A DNA stretch of 64,000 nucleotides from Limnomonas spitsbergensis (GCA_037349105.1 JAYJMM010000029.1:248001-312000), one strand, 5' to 3'. Positions 33,391 through 46,059 are shown, counted from the stretch's first letter. The notes: a model not told the origin generated them from the letters alone. Program-made: numbers and translations.

Positions 33391-36300
33391 ATGGGTTCTG
33401 GGGCCCGCTCGTGCTCGGACAAGGACAAGGACACAGACACTGGCGACGACTGGATTCAATACTTCCGCAGAAGTAGAGCTAGCTCGAGAGGTACCTGGTC
33501 ACGCTTCTACATTGCATCTATTTCCTTGGTTCCTTGGAGTTCGTTGTATATCTTTCAATCTGGAGTGTGGGGGTCAACCTTGTCGTCACACATTACACAT
33601 TTCCACATGTTAGCCATCACCTGCCGTGCTCCCAAGCAGGCCCGCAGCAGCAGGAGTGGAAGCATGAAGAAGATGGTCCTGTATTCTGATAACATCAGAG
33701 ACCTTTTCTTGGGCATGAACAACCGCACTGTTTTGGCCGTGTCCATTCTGGTAGGTTGACGATTGCCAATGGCCACAACCATTGTTTATTTTGGGGTGCT
33801 TACCGGCGAGCTATATACCGGTAGCTGTACAGTAAAAGTAAGGTACATCTCTGCTTATGGCTGAAGGGGCCAGGTGCAGCAAGCGCTGCTTCTTGGGGCA
33901 GCAGACTCTAGCCGGCCACAGTCTGGTTCCCTTGAGCCCACCTGTGGCCGCCCATAGGCCTGCCGGGGCGGTCTGATGCATAGTTAAGTAAAAACAGGAC
34001 ATAGGACCAGCAGTCATCAAGGCCTTCCCTGATCCAACCATTTGATGCACCGCCTTGGCTCGAACAATCCATTAAAATTCCCCTGGTTTATTAGTTACAA
34101 AGGCCATCACTAGAGCGTGCCGTATGCACCAAATTATATCCGGGTTGAGGGGGGAAATACCCTATTGAGTGATAATCAAGGACCGCCATACCGGTAACCT
34201 ATAGCAATCCAACCTGCCCTGCAGATGGAGGAGGGCGTGACCTACGAAAACTCGAGCATGCAAGCTTTGCATGACGGGCGCCACGCCGTGCTTGCCTTCT
34301 ACACGGACGTCATCTCCAAGACCCCAGATGCATCTTGGTTCATAATCGATGAGATCAGTGCCTACGACAACGACCGAGTGTCTGTCTCTTGGTCAGTGGC
34401 TTAGTGCAGCTCTCTTGCCCTCTTTCAATGCAACGCTGAAGTACCGTAGATTTGATTTGCCTTCCCTCGGGTATGAAAACAAAATCTTTTAATGCGGCAC
34501 TTCAGGCCAAATTATCCTCCAAAACTCTTCATTCCTGACTGAAAACTGGCGTTGAAAAAATCCACTAATTTAGTGGATAATTAGTATCTTCACGGATCCC
34601 TCAACCCCAAACAACGTTGATTATGAGGGAAGGCAAAGCAAATCTACAGTATCAGCATACCTCCCCTTGTCCAAAGGCTCCATTTCTGCTCCTCCTCAAG
34701 TCAAGGTCCAGGCCACACTGCCTCTCCTCCTTAGCTTCGCAGAGGCCTCGCACGTCTTGACTGTCCATGTGCCCTGGTTGATGGTCGCATGGATGCCCCA
34801 CCTGCCTAACTATCCATGAAGTCTGGGCTGCTGGGTAGTGGGCACCTATCGACTAGATTTAGGTTCTGAGCACAGCTTATTAACCTCCCTCTCGTCCCCA
34901 CCCGCCTGCCTGGGTATACCTCGCTCATTCTTGTTGTTCAACTCGGTAGCCAGACAGGCCTTGCTGAGGTACCGGTACTTCCTTTCTCTGGGAAGGATTG
35001 ACCTGCCTCATCGTTCATCTTCACTCCCACTGCTTACCCCCCATCCAGGCATGTAGAGATCAACAGCCTAGAGCTGCCTTGGTCCCGGAGCAAGGGCATC
35101 TACACGTTTGGTCCCTCCGGGAAGATTGCTAGCATCTGGGAAAGTCCGGAGCTGCCAATCGCGATAGGCCTGCCGGCCCTGGCATTTGCCGCACCTGCTA
35201 TCTCACTAGCATATCCGCTCCTCTCCGCTTTCAAGGATGCAGCCAGGTGAGCGCGAGTCTACCTGATGTAGGGGTGTCCACACCTCCCTTTCCACACACA
35301 CCTGTCCACATCTCCCTGTCCACACCTCCCAGTCCACACCTCTCTGTCCATAACTACCTATGCACATTTCACTGTTCACAACTCCCTGTCCACACCTTCC
35401 TGTGAGGAGAGGCCTCCTGCCAGCCGCTTGGGACGTCAGTGAAATCCCGGATCATTTTTTCAAGGATTCCCCTGAGACAGCTCTGCCGTCCAGAACATGA
35501 CACATCAAAACCTGGTCATCTTTCAGGACATGGAGCTGAAACACATAGAACTAGATTGTATTGATCCAAGTGCAATTAAGGGGTACTGTAAATGCGTTGT
35601 TTTTTCCCCTCATAATTTATGCTGTTTAGGGGGAAGGATACTTTCAAATAATGGTTGTGGAGTTGTTACGGTAACGGCGCGGATGTGGCTTCGGCCCAGG
35701 CTGCGCTGTTTCCTTAACCCTCACGCCCCCACGGGGCGTAGCTTTCTTTCTTTCTTTCTGTGTAGTTGTTCATTGTCGATGCTATAGAATGTAAGTCGAA
35801 ATTTAGAGTTTGGTCGATTGTCACCCCTGTGGGCCGCCTTAAAATCAGGGGCTTATAATAAATAAATCATGCATAGCGGTAACCAAGGAAAGGTAATTCA
35901 AATACATGGGTACGATCAACCCGCATCATACCCTCGGGCATGTGCCCCACTGCCCATTTGCATCGCAGTATGAGCATGTGGATTTCTGACAAGACCAGCG
36001 CCGGCAGCCAGAACCAGGCATTCGACGGCTCGATAGGCGCCCAAGCTGCCGCCAGGAACCGGGCAGCAGCCAGTGGCAGCACCGCCAGCATGCCTGCTGC
36101 TGCCCAGGACTCTGCCCCTCCAACAGGTCTGGGTGGCAAGCCTGGAAGGGCAAGCGATTCCGCCGGTCCGGGCTCCTGGGATGGCGCTTTGTCTCCTGCC
36201 TCCTCCTGGGTGGCTGCCGGTGCCGAGCCGCCTGAGCCGCGCTGCGAGGGTGCTACAGCGGGGACCTGGTCGCAGCAGCTTTCGCAACTCGAAGACCGGA

Positions 36301-39300
36301 CAGCTTCCTTGGAAGAGCAGGTGTTATCATTTGTTTGAACATTTTCTTCGGGGGTAGACGAGGGGGATGAAACGCCCCCAACTCATGTATGAAAAGGCTT
36401 TTTCCTGTACATAGATGAGAGATTGGTACTTGTTTGTTGAGGAGGACTGAGGAGGGGCAGGTTGAAAGTGGGGGGTCAGGTTGAATTGTTGAGGGGGGCT
36501 GTGAGGGGTGAGGAGTGCAGACAGGGTGTGAGGGGGTGAGGAGTGCAGACAGGGGTCGAGGAGGGGGGCTGCCATATGGGGTCTAGTGTATATAGCTTGA
36601 GATGTACAGATTGCCCGACCGGACAGATGGTGCGGTAAGCCAACATGATGTCGTGCATTGCTGCGGCTCGGAGCCGCTCTTTTCAACTGTTAGCGTGACA
36701 ACGACAGCAGGCCTTCACGTTTTGGTCCCCATTGGCCATCCAGCTGCCAGCGTAGCTGCTCTGGCGAACAATAGATGAAACGTGCCACCAGTCAAAGCAG
36801 CGGGGGCCAGCAGGTGCAAGCCTCCTGGGTCCACAAGTGTGCCTCTTTCTGAGCATGCTGCCCTCCGTAGAGGAGGTTTTCATGGCAAAAACGGCAGATT
36901 TGATATTCTCTGCATAACACAAGGGTGCGCGCCTGTTGCGATGATACCTTCACTCAACCCCTGGGGTTCACCTCGCCTACCTGCTGCGTCGTCAGGTGAC
37001 GATCCTCAGGAGCGTGCCGGACCAGCAGGTCGCCGCCGCCATGGAGGTGCCCTGCCTGCGCGCCAGTGCTGCAACAGCAGCGACAGAAAATGAGCGCCTG
37101 CTGGCCAGCCTGTGCGCCAGTGCTGCGGCAGCGGCAAGACAAAACGAGCGCTTGCTGGCCAGCTTGGCTCAGTCCCAGGTGGGCTACCTGCTACCTGCCC
37201 TCGGTGACCTCATTGGTTCTGTTTTCCGATTTATGACTTGCTTGTCTATGAGCTAGGGGTCACTGTGACCTGCCTGCTACCTGACCTTGTTGCCGCCATC
37301 CATTCAGCAATCTTGCTTCCCTGCATTCCTCAAGGCGTGTCAAGGCACTGGGGTTTCGCACTGTGTTTTGCACTGGGGTAAACCCTGGGTTCAGCAGTGA
37401 AGTTCAGCACTGTTTAGCAGCATGTCTCTTTGACACCAAGGCAATGATGACAGCGAAGGAAATGGGCGGAATGGGAGGGAGCGGAAACAAGGGGAATTCA
37501 TCCTTTTAGGAGGAGGAGATTGATAGTTTGATACAGAAGTGCTTGTGTTGCTGAGCTGGGAATGAGTGTTTTGCACATTATGGTATTACACGTTTGCACA
37601 CCTGACCCTCTCTTGCCAGGACGAGCTGAGCGCGCTCCAGCGAGGGGCCCTCGTTACCCGGTCCGACAACGGAACAGAGCAGGGGGTATCGGGCCTGGAG
37701 GCCAAGCTGAGTGCAGCAGGTCTGGAGCTGGAGGCGGTGCGGGCTGACAAGGCTCGGCTCTCTGAAGACTTCGCGCAGTTGTGGAGGGAGAGGGATGAGC
37801 TGAAAGACAGGAATATCGGGCTTCTGACTCGGCTGGAGGAAGCTGCGGTGAGTCCAGGCAAGAGGGGGGGACCACGGTGTGCCCTTTACAAGGGACTTGT
37901 TTTGTCTTGTTGGTAGTAAGAGTCTCATCAGCATCGCAGCGGAAAGTATCACTGCTCACGAAGTAATAGCTCATGTGTGAAGGGAGGGGGGCCCTTGCAG
38001 GCCAGGCACCATATGCGGGTTGTGTGGCAGGTGTGAAGGCAGGCCTGCCATGTGTGAAGTTTGGGACACAGAGGGATAGACACAGATTGCTGCAGAGCTA
38101 AGAAACAGACGCCCTCACCCTTCTTCCACCCAGCCCTCCTGAGGTGTCGTAGAGAAGCCGCCCTCTCATGCAGCCCTTGCTTGAGGTTCCCTTTGGGCCG
38201 GCACCTAAGTGACCTGACCTCTGTGTTGTCACCAGGTGACGGATTTCTTTTCTGTCCAGATGAGGTAATGGATAGTGGTCATGTCTGTAAAGTTTTCTTC
38301 TCATTCCAGATGAGGTAATGGCAGTGGAAATGATGGGGATCATGGCAGTGGGTATGAGGGTAAAACCTGTAGTAGAAATGATGGTTTAAATGGCATTGAA
38401 CATGAAAGTGAACTTGGTACTGAACATGAAATTAAAAAGGTACAGGGGATAATACCTACTGTATACATGGTAGTGGACGGGGCAGCGGACATGGTTGTGA
38501 AGATTGCAGTGGTCATGCTGCAGGCCCTCCCCTCGGAGCTCGATGCCGTGCAGAACGTTGCCTCGACGAGGGAGCTGAGCCTGGTGCCCGCGCTCCACGA
38601 CAGCGAACGTGACAATGAGCATGGCAGCAAACACGACCATATACATGGCCGTGACCATGGCCGTGAACATGACAGTGATCTGGCTATCTCACTGTCTGCT
38701 GCCACGACGAGGGAGCTGATCTTGGCGTCCTCCCTCCATGACGCGTCCATGAGAGTTGCTGCGCTGGTGACGGAGTTGGGGGAAGCCACCGCAAGCCGGC
38801 AGGACTGGTTCAGTAGCCTGGCAGAGGGGCACGCCACGGTGCAGGGCCTCCTGACCACGATGGCTGAGGCGGCCGCCATGGCTGAGGCGAGATATAACGT
38901 GAGGCAGGAGGCGTGGGAAAGGAGGATGGGGGACCTGGGAAGGCAGTTGTCGGACGGTTATGCACGGGAGTGCGGCTTGGAGGCGGAGCTGGAGAGCGCG
39001 AGGAGCAGGGAGAAGGGCTGGCGCAGGGAGCAGGTCTTGGCGGCTGAGCTGGAGAACGCCTGGCGCCGGGAGCAGGGCCTAGTTGTGGAGCTAGGGATTG
39101 CGAGCAAGCGGGCGGCCGGCGCGCTGCCTGATGCCGGGCAGGAAGAGGCCTCCGGTGTGAGGGAGGTGCGGGCCGCGGGTGCGGAGGCCGAGGATGAGGC
39201 ACTGAGGGCGCAGATCATGAGCCTGAAGGTGAGAGGCAAGGGGGAGATAGCTGGATAGGGGGCTGGCTTACTCTTTCCCATTTGTCTCCCCAGTATCTCT

Positions 39301-40843
39301 GATGACATACTGGTAATGGTATATATTTTGGAAGCTAAGCTTGCCTTGGTATTGACGGCGCGATGACGATCTGGCCATGCCTGATATTCACCGAGCAGTC
39401 TTGACTGGCATTGCGCATGGATGACGGGTATGGTACTATGGTCTCCAAAGTTAACTGCTAACCTTTTCCACTGTTTTGACCTTCAGGTGTGTCCTCCTCT
39501 CATTGGCCCGCAGAGCCAAGTTATATCTGTACCCTAAACCGTAACCCTAAGCGAGGATTTAGGGTTCACTGTATATCTTCCTCTGACCCGCCCACAGAGC
39601 CAAATTCAGGGTTCAGGGTAAACCGCATTCCTCCCCTCACTGCCCACAGAGCCAAGTTGAGGGTGCCCTTGCCGCCAAAGCGGAAGCTGAGGAGCAGCTG
39701 CGGCAGTTGCAGGAAAGATATGGCAAGATGGAGAGTATCACGAGGGACATCTGGGTGAGCAGGCCTTGATGGCTTCAGGGCCATTGCGAAAGCGCAGTGC
39801 TGCTAAGCTGTGAAGCTTTGGATTTGAGGCCATCGTCGGTCATTCACACATATTGCGCTGTCCGTGTCTTGTGCCAACCGTTATGCAGCATTGCAGCCAA
39901 TCCTAGAATCTGGCCTGCCTTGAATCTGGCCTGCCTTGTGACTGTGTTATTTTCCAGATAGACCATTTTAAGCAAGATGCTGGGCTTCCACTACTGAGCT
40001 GATTGGGACCTACTCAGCACCAGCCTATGGCTGGGGGTCAAAGCAGCAGGGCTTGCTGCACCTGAGGCCCCCACAGCCACAGGCAATGATGTAGCTGAAT
40101 TGTAGCTGAAGCAACCTGGAACAAACCGGGAAAGAAAGAGAAAACTGAAACAAGCCGTGGTTCCTCCACAGGCCGCCCAAGAGACCAACGACCTGGAGCT
40201 GAGCCAGCAGGAGTCGTCTGTCAATGAGTTGTCTGCAGCGCTCGAGGAGCAAGAAGAGATAGCAGCCCGCTACCGGGACCGCATCAAGGAGCTGGTCGCT
40301 GACAAGGAGAAGCTGGAAGCAGAGGCAGCCGGGCACCAGGAACGGAACAAGGAGCTGTCTGTAGCACTTGAGGAGCAGGTACAGAGGGCCACCCATTACC
40401 AGGCCCGCATCTAGGAGCTTATCTCGGACAAAGAGAAGTAGGAGCGAGGGGTGAATTCTACTCTGCATGCTGAGCAGGAGCGAATGGTGAATTCGACTCT
40501 GCATGCTGAGCGGGAGCAGGCTGCGCTCCTGATGGCGCTCAACAAGGGCGCTGCGGCTGCTGTGCCTTTGCCCGCTGAGGACGCAGCGTCAAGGCCCGCT
40601 GGCAAAGGGAGGGCTCTTGCAGGGGATGGCTCGCCGTCTGCCTCAGAGGGCTCTCCCGCGTCCTTGGGAGTGCCGTCATCATCCACGGCTGCAGCGCCCC
40701 TGCCCCTGGACGGAGCGGTTCATCAGCCGGCTCCGAAGCCTGGCAAGCGGGTATCCCCTCAGCCACGGCCTGCTTCCCCGGGCGCAACGCAGGCACGTGG
40801 CTCGTCGAAAAGCAGCAAACGGCGTGCATCCAAGGGTCGCTGA
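33391..40843 (+). CDS. NTF2-like domain plus long coiled-coil protein, 9 predicted exons
   Basis: Phase-consistent exons: 33391-33750, 34225-34391, 35049-35246, 35969-36320, 36996-37178, 37620-37847, 38524-39228, 39650-39754 and 40172-40843 (990 codons). The first three encode an NTF2/SnoaL-like fold of the plant/algal type: LFLGMNNRTVLAVSIL, EEGVTYENSSM, DGRHAVLAFYTDV, then V-S-V-S-W across a junction into HVEINSLELPWSRSKGIY. A hydrophobic stretch follows (ALAFAAPAISLAYPLLSA). The remaining exons, joined by phase-0 introns, encode Ala/Glu-rich coiled coil (LEAELESARSREKGWRREQ, LEEQEEIAARYRDRIKEL) and a basic Ser/Pro-rich tail ending SKRRASKGR. The join at 35246/35969 is the weakest, so this may be two genes. 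The start at 33391 is uncertain. Two in-frame TAG codons interrupt the last exon. Confidence 0.5.
33790..33990 (+). mobile_element. MITE-family copy, diverged
   Basis: Core words 'ggtacatctctgcttatggc', 'gtgcagcaagcgctgcttct' and 'tggccgcccataggcctgcc' match the family. It lies in the first intron of the NTF2-like gene. Ends not resolved. Confidence 0.4.
35665..35765 (+). repeat. Dispersed short repeat (copy 1)
   Basis: 'gctgcgctgtttccttaacc', 'ctcacgcccccacggggcgt' and a tttctttctttc end match 59928-60030 in the same order. A short dispersed element of unknown class, here in an intron. Confidence 0.6.
39500..39649 (+). repeat. Three tandem copies of the acceptor of exon 39650-39754
   Basis: 'ggcccgcagagccaagtt', 'cgcccacagagccaaattc' and the real 'tgcccacagagccaagttg' occur about 65-80 bp apart, each preceded by a pyrimidine-rich run and separated by TTTAGGG-like text. 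The two upstream copies are decayed but keep CAG|AGCCAA. Confidence 0.75.
39990..40120 (-). mobile_element. MITE-family fragment
   Basis: 'gcagcagggcttgctgcacc', 'aggcccccacagccacaggc' and 'gatgtagctgaattgtagct' match the family in reverse orientation. It ends about 50 bp before the last exon of the coiled-coil gene. Confidence 0.5.
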
Positions 40844-40984
40844 CAGCGGACTGTGCAGATAGGCGCTACATATTAACATATCTATATTTTTTTCTCTCGA
40901 GAGCTGGAGGGCTGCATCACGCTTGAGGTGGAGCAGACATTTGGTTATTACCTGCTGTCCTGAGCTTACATGTTGTCACTTAGT

Positions 40985-41250
40985 AACGACTTCACACCTC
41001 TGGGCCCTGCTCAATAGGCTCCAGTTTTTTGGTGAGTGGTATAACACTATCAGCTACATTTCAGCTACAGTGGCCCCCGGCCACGAGCCCCTGGTTCGGT
41101 CAGCCCTGCTGCTTGGACCACCGGCCGGAGGCCTGTCCAGGTTTGGTGGGACTCGGCCCAGGGGTGGTCACGGGGCGGCACAACAAAGGTGGTTCAGTAC
41201 CCACTAAAATAAACACTGATAGGCTCCGCCGCATGGGCGTCCAGCCCTGA
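40985..41250 (-). mobile_element. LINE 3' tail split by a MITE
   Basis: The left part 'cacctctgggccctgctcaa' continues after the MITE as 'ggctccgccgcatgggcgtc', exactly the order seen in intact tails. The split point is the MITE target duplication. Confidence 0.7.
41022..41218 (+). mobile_element. hAT-like MITE with perfect 8-bp target duplication
   Basis: 197 bp from CAGTTTTTTGG to AATAAACACTG. ATAGGCTC occurs immediately before (41014-41021) and after (41219-41226). This is the clearest proof of mobility for the family. CAG(T)...CACTG ends and 8-bp duplications fit hAT transposition; there is no coding sequence. Confidence 0.85.
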
Positions 41251-41966
41251 GATAGTTTCCTGCCACAAATCCGATGTACCTTCACGTCATATTCTGGTTT
41301 GCGCCCGCTGTCCCACGTCATGCAGTGCTCGAATCAGCTTGCAGGCACTGTTCCATCCTTCCAATGTATCCCTGCATTACTAAAACCGGTAATCCACACA
41401 CTTTCACACCGCACAGTGGTTGCATGTGAGTGGACATTCTAGGGGTGGGCACCGGCCTTTGTCACATACCTCATGTACATCAAATTCGCTCATGCCCCCT
41501 CAAACGGGTGGGGGGAATGGCTGCGCCATGGTAGCTGAAAGTGAGCTCAATAGCTCATCCCCTAGAAGCCCAACCTGGCTGAGCGTTGAGCAGGGCCAGT
41601 GGGTAAGCACCATCCCAAACATACATCAAATTTGAGGCTTCTAGGTATTACAAAAACGAGATCGCATAGGTGACATGACATAAGCTTGTTCTAAGAAATC
41701 AACGCGTAAAAGAGGGGTGACCTAGTCTTACAATTAGTTGACTCATTCAATCTGCTCTCTGTCATAAGTAAAGCGGTTCAATTCTTACCTTGGCCTCGCA
41801 GATATAGACCACAATCAACAACATGCCGCACAAGACTAATAAATTAAGGAGCGACTTGAGGCCCCATGAGGCCATGACAGAGCTGTGTCTGGTGCCAAGG
41901 CTTTCCGTGTGCTGGCAAACTGCTGCCTGCATCGGTACCATTATTTAAAATTTCAACTGTCCACCA

Positions 41967-44351
41967 TTAATACAGCCTGCCGACAAACTTGGTTCTCGGA
42001 TAAATTCCTTCCATTTCTTTCCACTGGACCAGCAGCAGGTCCGCGATGCGCAGGTGGTACAGGATCTTGCCTGACAGTGAAAGCGTGCGCGTGCGGGCGA
42101 TGCTCTCCACATAGATGATCTTGACCGGGAGAGTGGAGATCAACCTGTTTAGCCAGGGAGAGGGAGAGAAAGGGTGTGGGGCAGTGCTTCTTTTTGTGGG
42201 CACCAGACCAACCATAGGCGGTGGCCGGGCGGCCACCACTGCGCCAGTTGGGACAAAATCTTGACCAACCTACGGCCGGTGGCCCGAGCAGCAGGACTTT
42301 CTGCCCCAGGCCCCCACGGCCGTAGGCCGTGATGTAGCTGAATTGTAGCTGAATTGTAGCTGAAGCGCGCTCAAAGAAACACTGGTGTGGGGAGGTGAAG
42401 GACATGGGAAAGAGGGGCCTGCCTGCTCTGAGCTGGAGGGGGAAGGAGAGCATGATCAAGGGCATGGGTGAACAGGGCTTGCCTGCTTCCAAGTATGACC
42501 TACAGGGCCTGCCTGTTTGAAAACATGGCATACAGACACAATGTGGCACTGCAGATTGAACACAGATGCAATGACACATTATGGGAGCAGGGACGGACGG
42601 ACATCAAGATGGACATACATCAAGCAGGTTCGTCCCACCTGAAAACCGCGGCTGCGAAGCAGACTGGAATGCATGTCCCAGGGCCATTCGCCACAACCTG
42701 CGTCAGCACACAGACAAACACGACAGGTTGAGGACGAAAATTCAAACAATGGACTCGTCACGAGCAGAAAGAAGGTATCACTGGCATGATCATTTGCAGG
42801 AATACTTGCAAAATTGCTTGAATGAACAATCATCAGAATCAATAGCAAAATCACGAACAGATTCAGCAGAATCACAGGCAGGAGGCCAGAAAGCTGATAG
42901 CTGCCATGGAGCAAGCACACAATAATTTGACGACCACAAGCACACTACGGCACTTCTCTTCAGCTTCGCAGCAAGGACCTACCACTTCAGGCCAGACCTT
43001 CCCAACCAGGGCCAGCGACGCTAGGAAGGACTGAAGGGTGGTCCAGATGGATGTAATGTACGACTGGCCGACTTCGCGGCTTCGAGGGATTTCAAACAAC
43101 TCCCAAGGCTTGGTTTCCTTGGCGCTGGTGCAGGGTCCGCCTGCCACCTCCTTGGCCTTGGCCTGGGTCAGCACAGGGCAGGGGAATTAACATCATAAGA
43201 TGGCAGCTATCATGGCATAAGACAACTTTCCTTAGTCAACAGCTCATGCAATACAGGTACACCCTGTCTTGCACAATCCAAGGCATAGGAGTGCCAAGTG
43301 GGGGCATGGAGAGGCAAACGGAGGGCCACCGCATGACATTCTAGTGACTTGGTCAGAAACTTAAGATCTCTTGCAGGATGTCATAAATTCATTATGAGCC
43401 ATCCTGCACAATCAGATAAAAGGCATTTGAGCACCGAGTGTGTGCACAGAAAAACACACACCTTGTTTTCTTGCACTGTTTTTTCAAATTCGGCGACCTT
43501 CCTTCCACTCATGCTGTCAGTCTCAGCCACTGCATACACCCTAGGGGTATACCTGGGCGGAAACAAGGGCAGTGTTATTTTTAGTGCACTCCAACATTTC
43601 TGCTACACCTCAGCTACGCCTTGACCAGCGGCCGAAGGGTCCTGGTGCAGCATGCCCCGTTGCTAGGGCCGCCGTCCAGAGGCCTATTCATTTTTGATCC
43701 CCAGGGGCCTTCCAGCAACCCTTAAAGTTGGCCTGGCCTGCACTACAAATAGGTATCGCTCGCTTGCAGTTCACTGCCCGTAGGAAGAAAGTATTTGAAT
43801 AGCATCGGAACAAGTATTCTGCGTTGCTGCCTAGCTCCAGACTGTGCCTTGCAGGCATGGCATAGCACTTGGACCAGTATAATCATGGACCTGTGCATGC
43901 ATACTCAGACATGCGAGCATGCACTCACCTGTCCATGTCCAGAGACTCCATCAGCTTCATAATTTCTGCTGTGTGACCTCCTACAAGTGTGATTAATATT
44001 TATTTAACCTGTGGCAACATGGCGCACTTCATGCTTGTGCACAGCCGTACAGCACATAGTGCATGGATGAAGCTCAGTCACGTGGATGACGCCCGGTCAC
44101 ATGGACGTAAAGCTCGAGGCATTACCAGATCCTAGGACGACCAGCGTCTTGGCGGTTTTAAGCTGCTCAAATTTCCTCCTCCCAGCGAATTTGAAAAAGA
44201 GGATGACAGCAACGATCTCCACAGTGACTGTCAGGACGAAAATGGCAAGAATCCACCAGAACCAGGAAAGCGCAATTCTCCGTGTTTCGGGGTCATCAGG
44301 AATGAGATCATCATCATCACTAAATATCCCTGCTTCTGCGTTAATCTTCAT
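41967..44351 (-). CDS. ALG14: ALG14, membrane subunit of the UDP-GlcNAc transferase complex
   Basis: Six exons with consistent phases: 44351-44126, 43980-43929, 43552-43462, 43162-42983, 42697-42639 and 42144-41967 (stop at 41967-41969), giving 261 residues. ALG14 anchors ALG13 at the ER and the pair adds the second GlcNAc to the dolichol-linked N-glycan precursor. Seen here: an acidic N-terminus, one membrane segment (LSWFWWILAIFVLTVTVEIV), a glycine loop split by an intron (KTLVVLGSG+GHTAEIMKLME), YTPRVYAVAETDSMS, FEIPRSREVGQSY, the ANGPGTCIPVC signature, and the C-terminal VKIIYVESIARTRTLSLSGK and LLLVQWKEM. Length and domain order are typical. An upstream in-frame ATG at 44396 is possible; 44351 is preferred for its short lumenal lead. 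Introns hold two MITEs. Confidence 0.92.
42182..42384 (-). mobile_element. hAT-like MITE with perfect 8-bp target duplication
   Basis: 203 bp from CAGTGCTTCTTTTTG to AAAGAAACACTG, flanked by GTGTGGGG at 42174-42181 and 42385-42392. It sits in the last intron of ALG14, 37 bp upstream of the final exon. Confidence 0.85.
43570..43755 (+). mobile_element. MITE-family copy in an ALG14 intron
   Basis: Starts CAGTGTTATTTTTAGTGCAC and carries 'cacctcagctacgccttgac' and 'cctggcctgcactacaaat'. The right end is degraded. The left end is 17 bp outside exon 43552-43462. Confidence 0.6.
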
Positions 44352-45071
44352 CGAGCTGGGAGTTAGTGACAATTGGAATAGCCTGCCACACCGCACAAGG
44401 TCGTAAACGCAGTTCCGCTAGTAATGCAGCGCCAGCCGAACCATGCAAGTAACATGTGGCAAACTGCTGGCACATCTCTTCTGCATGTGATTTCGCAGCC
44501 AGGGTAGAGCCAGGGTTCATGCAAGGAAGCTCACAAGCTCAGCGTTCACGTACGGGAGGGACCAAGGGGGGGGCATTTAGGTAATCAGGTCCCTTGCCCA
44601 GCAACAGCGCAAGGCTACAACAATGCAAAAGGCTTGCGTATGAAGCCATCTGTCACTGCTGTCATACACTACTCACTAAATGGCTGACCCCACGGTGAGT
44701 TAACCAAAACTTTATGTTCTGCAGTGAGGAGCGTCTGCGAGAAGTAAATCAGTGTTGATCGACATCAAATGAATTGCAACTCTACTTGTGCTGACGTCCA
44801 AGACGCAATAACTTGACGAAACGTGTGTGCTGTTTTCCCGCCACTTTCCTGTCACAGCTAGTTGCCAGAGAAGCTTCAAATGCCGTAGCTGTCGACAGCA
44901 ACTGGTAGGCATTTTGGAATATCGTGATGACTTCCAGTTATTTCTCTAAACCATTATTTATTTCCACACCATCGACATGGCATTGTGCCATTGTGTGGGC
45001 TTGGCTGGCAATGATGATACCAGTTCGGCTACCCCAAGTGCACCTCGTCGTCCACACCGTCATGAGATACT

Positions 45072-45232
45072 TTTGCACGTTTCAGCTATATTGCGGCATG
45101 GGGACCTCATGCGACAAGCCCTACTGCTTGGGCCACCAGCCGCGGGCCAGATGTTGTCCCCATGCATCATAGCCCAACGGTGGCCGTCCGGAGGACACCC
45201 CCAAACTCTGCTGCGCTCTCAAGACAACACTG
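45072..45232 (+). mobile_element. MITE-family copy
   Basis: 'gcacgtttcagctatattgc', 'ctactgcttgggccaccagc' and the right terminus gctctcaagacaacactg at 45215-45232. The left end is shortened. Confidence 0.55.
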
Positions 45233-45734
45233 TCCAGGATCAATCATGTCCTCTGCTCCCATGCAGGCGTCATCGTGTTAAGAGTGAAGTCGATGCAGGA
45301 AAGCTGTGGCAATCCAGATGGGGGTATCTCGGCGACGTGCATGTCATGGACAGCGTAGACCGCTTCCGGAGTGAGCATGCCCTGGACACAAGCACAACCA
45401 GCCTCGGTCTCAAATTGACTCGGAGGAGGCAGGCAGCCTCTATGGATTCCGTGGATGCCTTTGTGCATCAGTACCTCCTTAAAACAGCTAGTGGCCCATC
45501 CCTCCGGTGAGCATGGAGGCTTTGGGCAAGTTGTGTGACACATATGTTGTCAAGATGTCTACGCCTCCGCCCTATAGTCTGTTTCATAAGGGCCTGGCTG
45601 TGCATACCTGTGGGGGCTATGGGCCATGACAGAATTCGGGGGCATGCTTTCAGATGGTACAAGATGGTATGCCAAGCCTATTTGAGCTCCTGACTTGTTT
45701 ATGAATTGGAGCATGCAAACCATCCTTGTTTATT

Positions 45735-45915
45735 TTAGTGTGCACCAGACAACTTGGGGGGGGGAGTGACTCGGCAGACAGGGAGCTAACCTTGATCGGC
45801 CGATCCTTCGCCCGGTGGCTTAGGCACCAGGGCTGGCTTCACCAAGCCCTCTTGGCCACAGCCCACAGGCTGCGTTGTGACTGGAGTGTAGATGAACTGT
45901 AGCTGAATCTTGCTG
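45735..45915 (-). mobile_element. MITE-family copy
   Basis: Begins 'attttagtgtgcaccagac' and ends near 'gaactgtagctgaatcttgc', with 'ccacagcccacaggctgcg' in the body. Reverse orientation; termini incomplete. Confidence 0.5.
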
Positions 45916-46059
45916 AATTAGACTATGCAACTCATCATCAGGTGCTACCCAAAGGCTGAATTTCAAGTGCCTCATCTGACATCGCACCAAGTAGGATGGG
46001 GGAAAAGCCTTGAGGTAAGCGTGGGTGCAATCATGCGGCTCAACGTTGCAGACTGTGTT

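Noticed and set aside
34838..35056. Separate small plus-strand ORF
   Set aside because: It overlaps the intron and acceptor of the NTF2-like gene and has no motif.
45244..45543. Open frames on both strands near 45.3 kb
   Set aside because: No family resemblance, no consistent splice sites, and it adjoins a MITE end; not supported as a gene.
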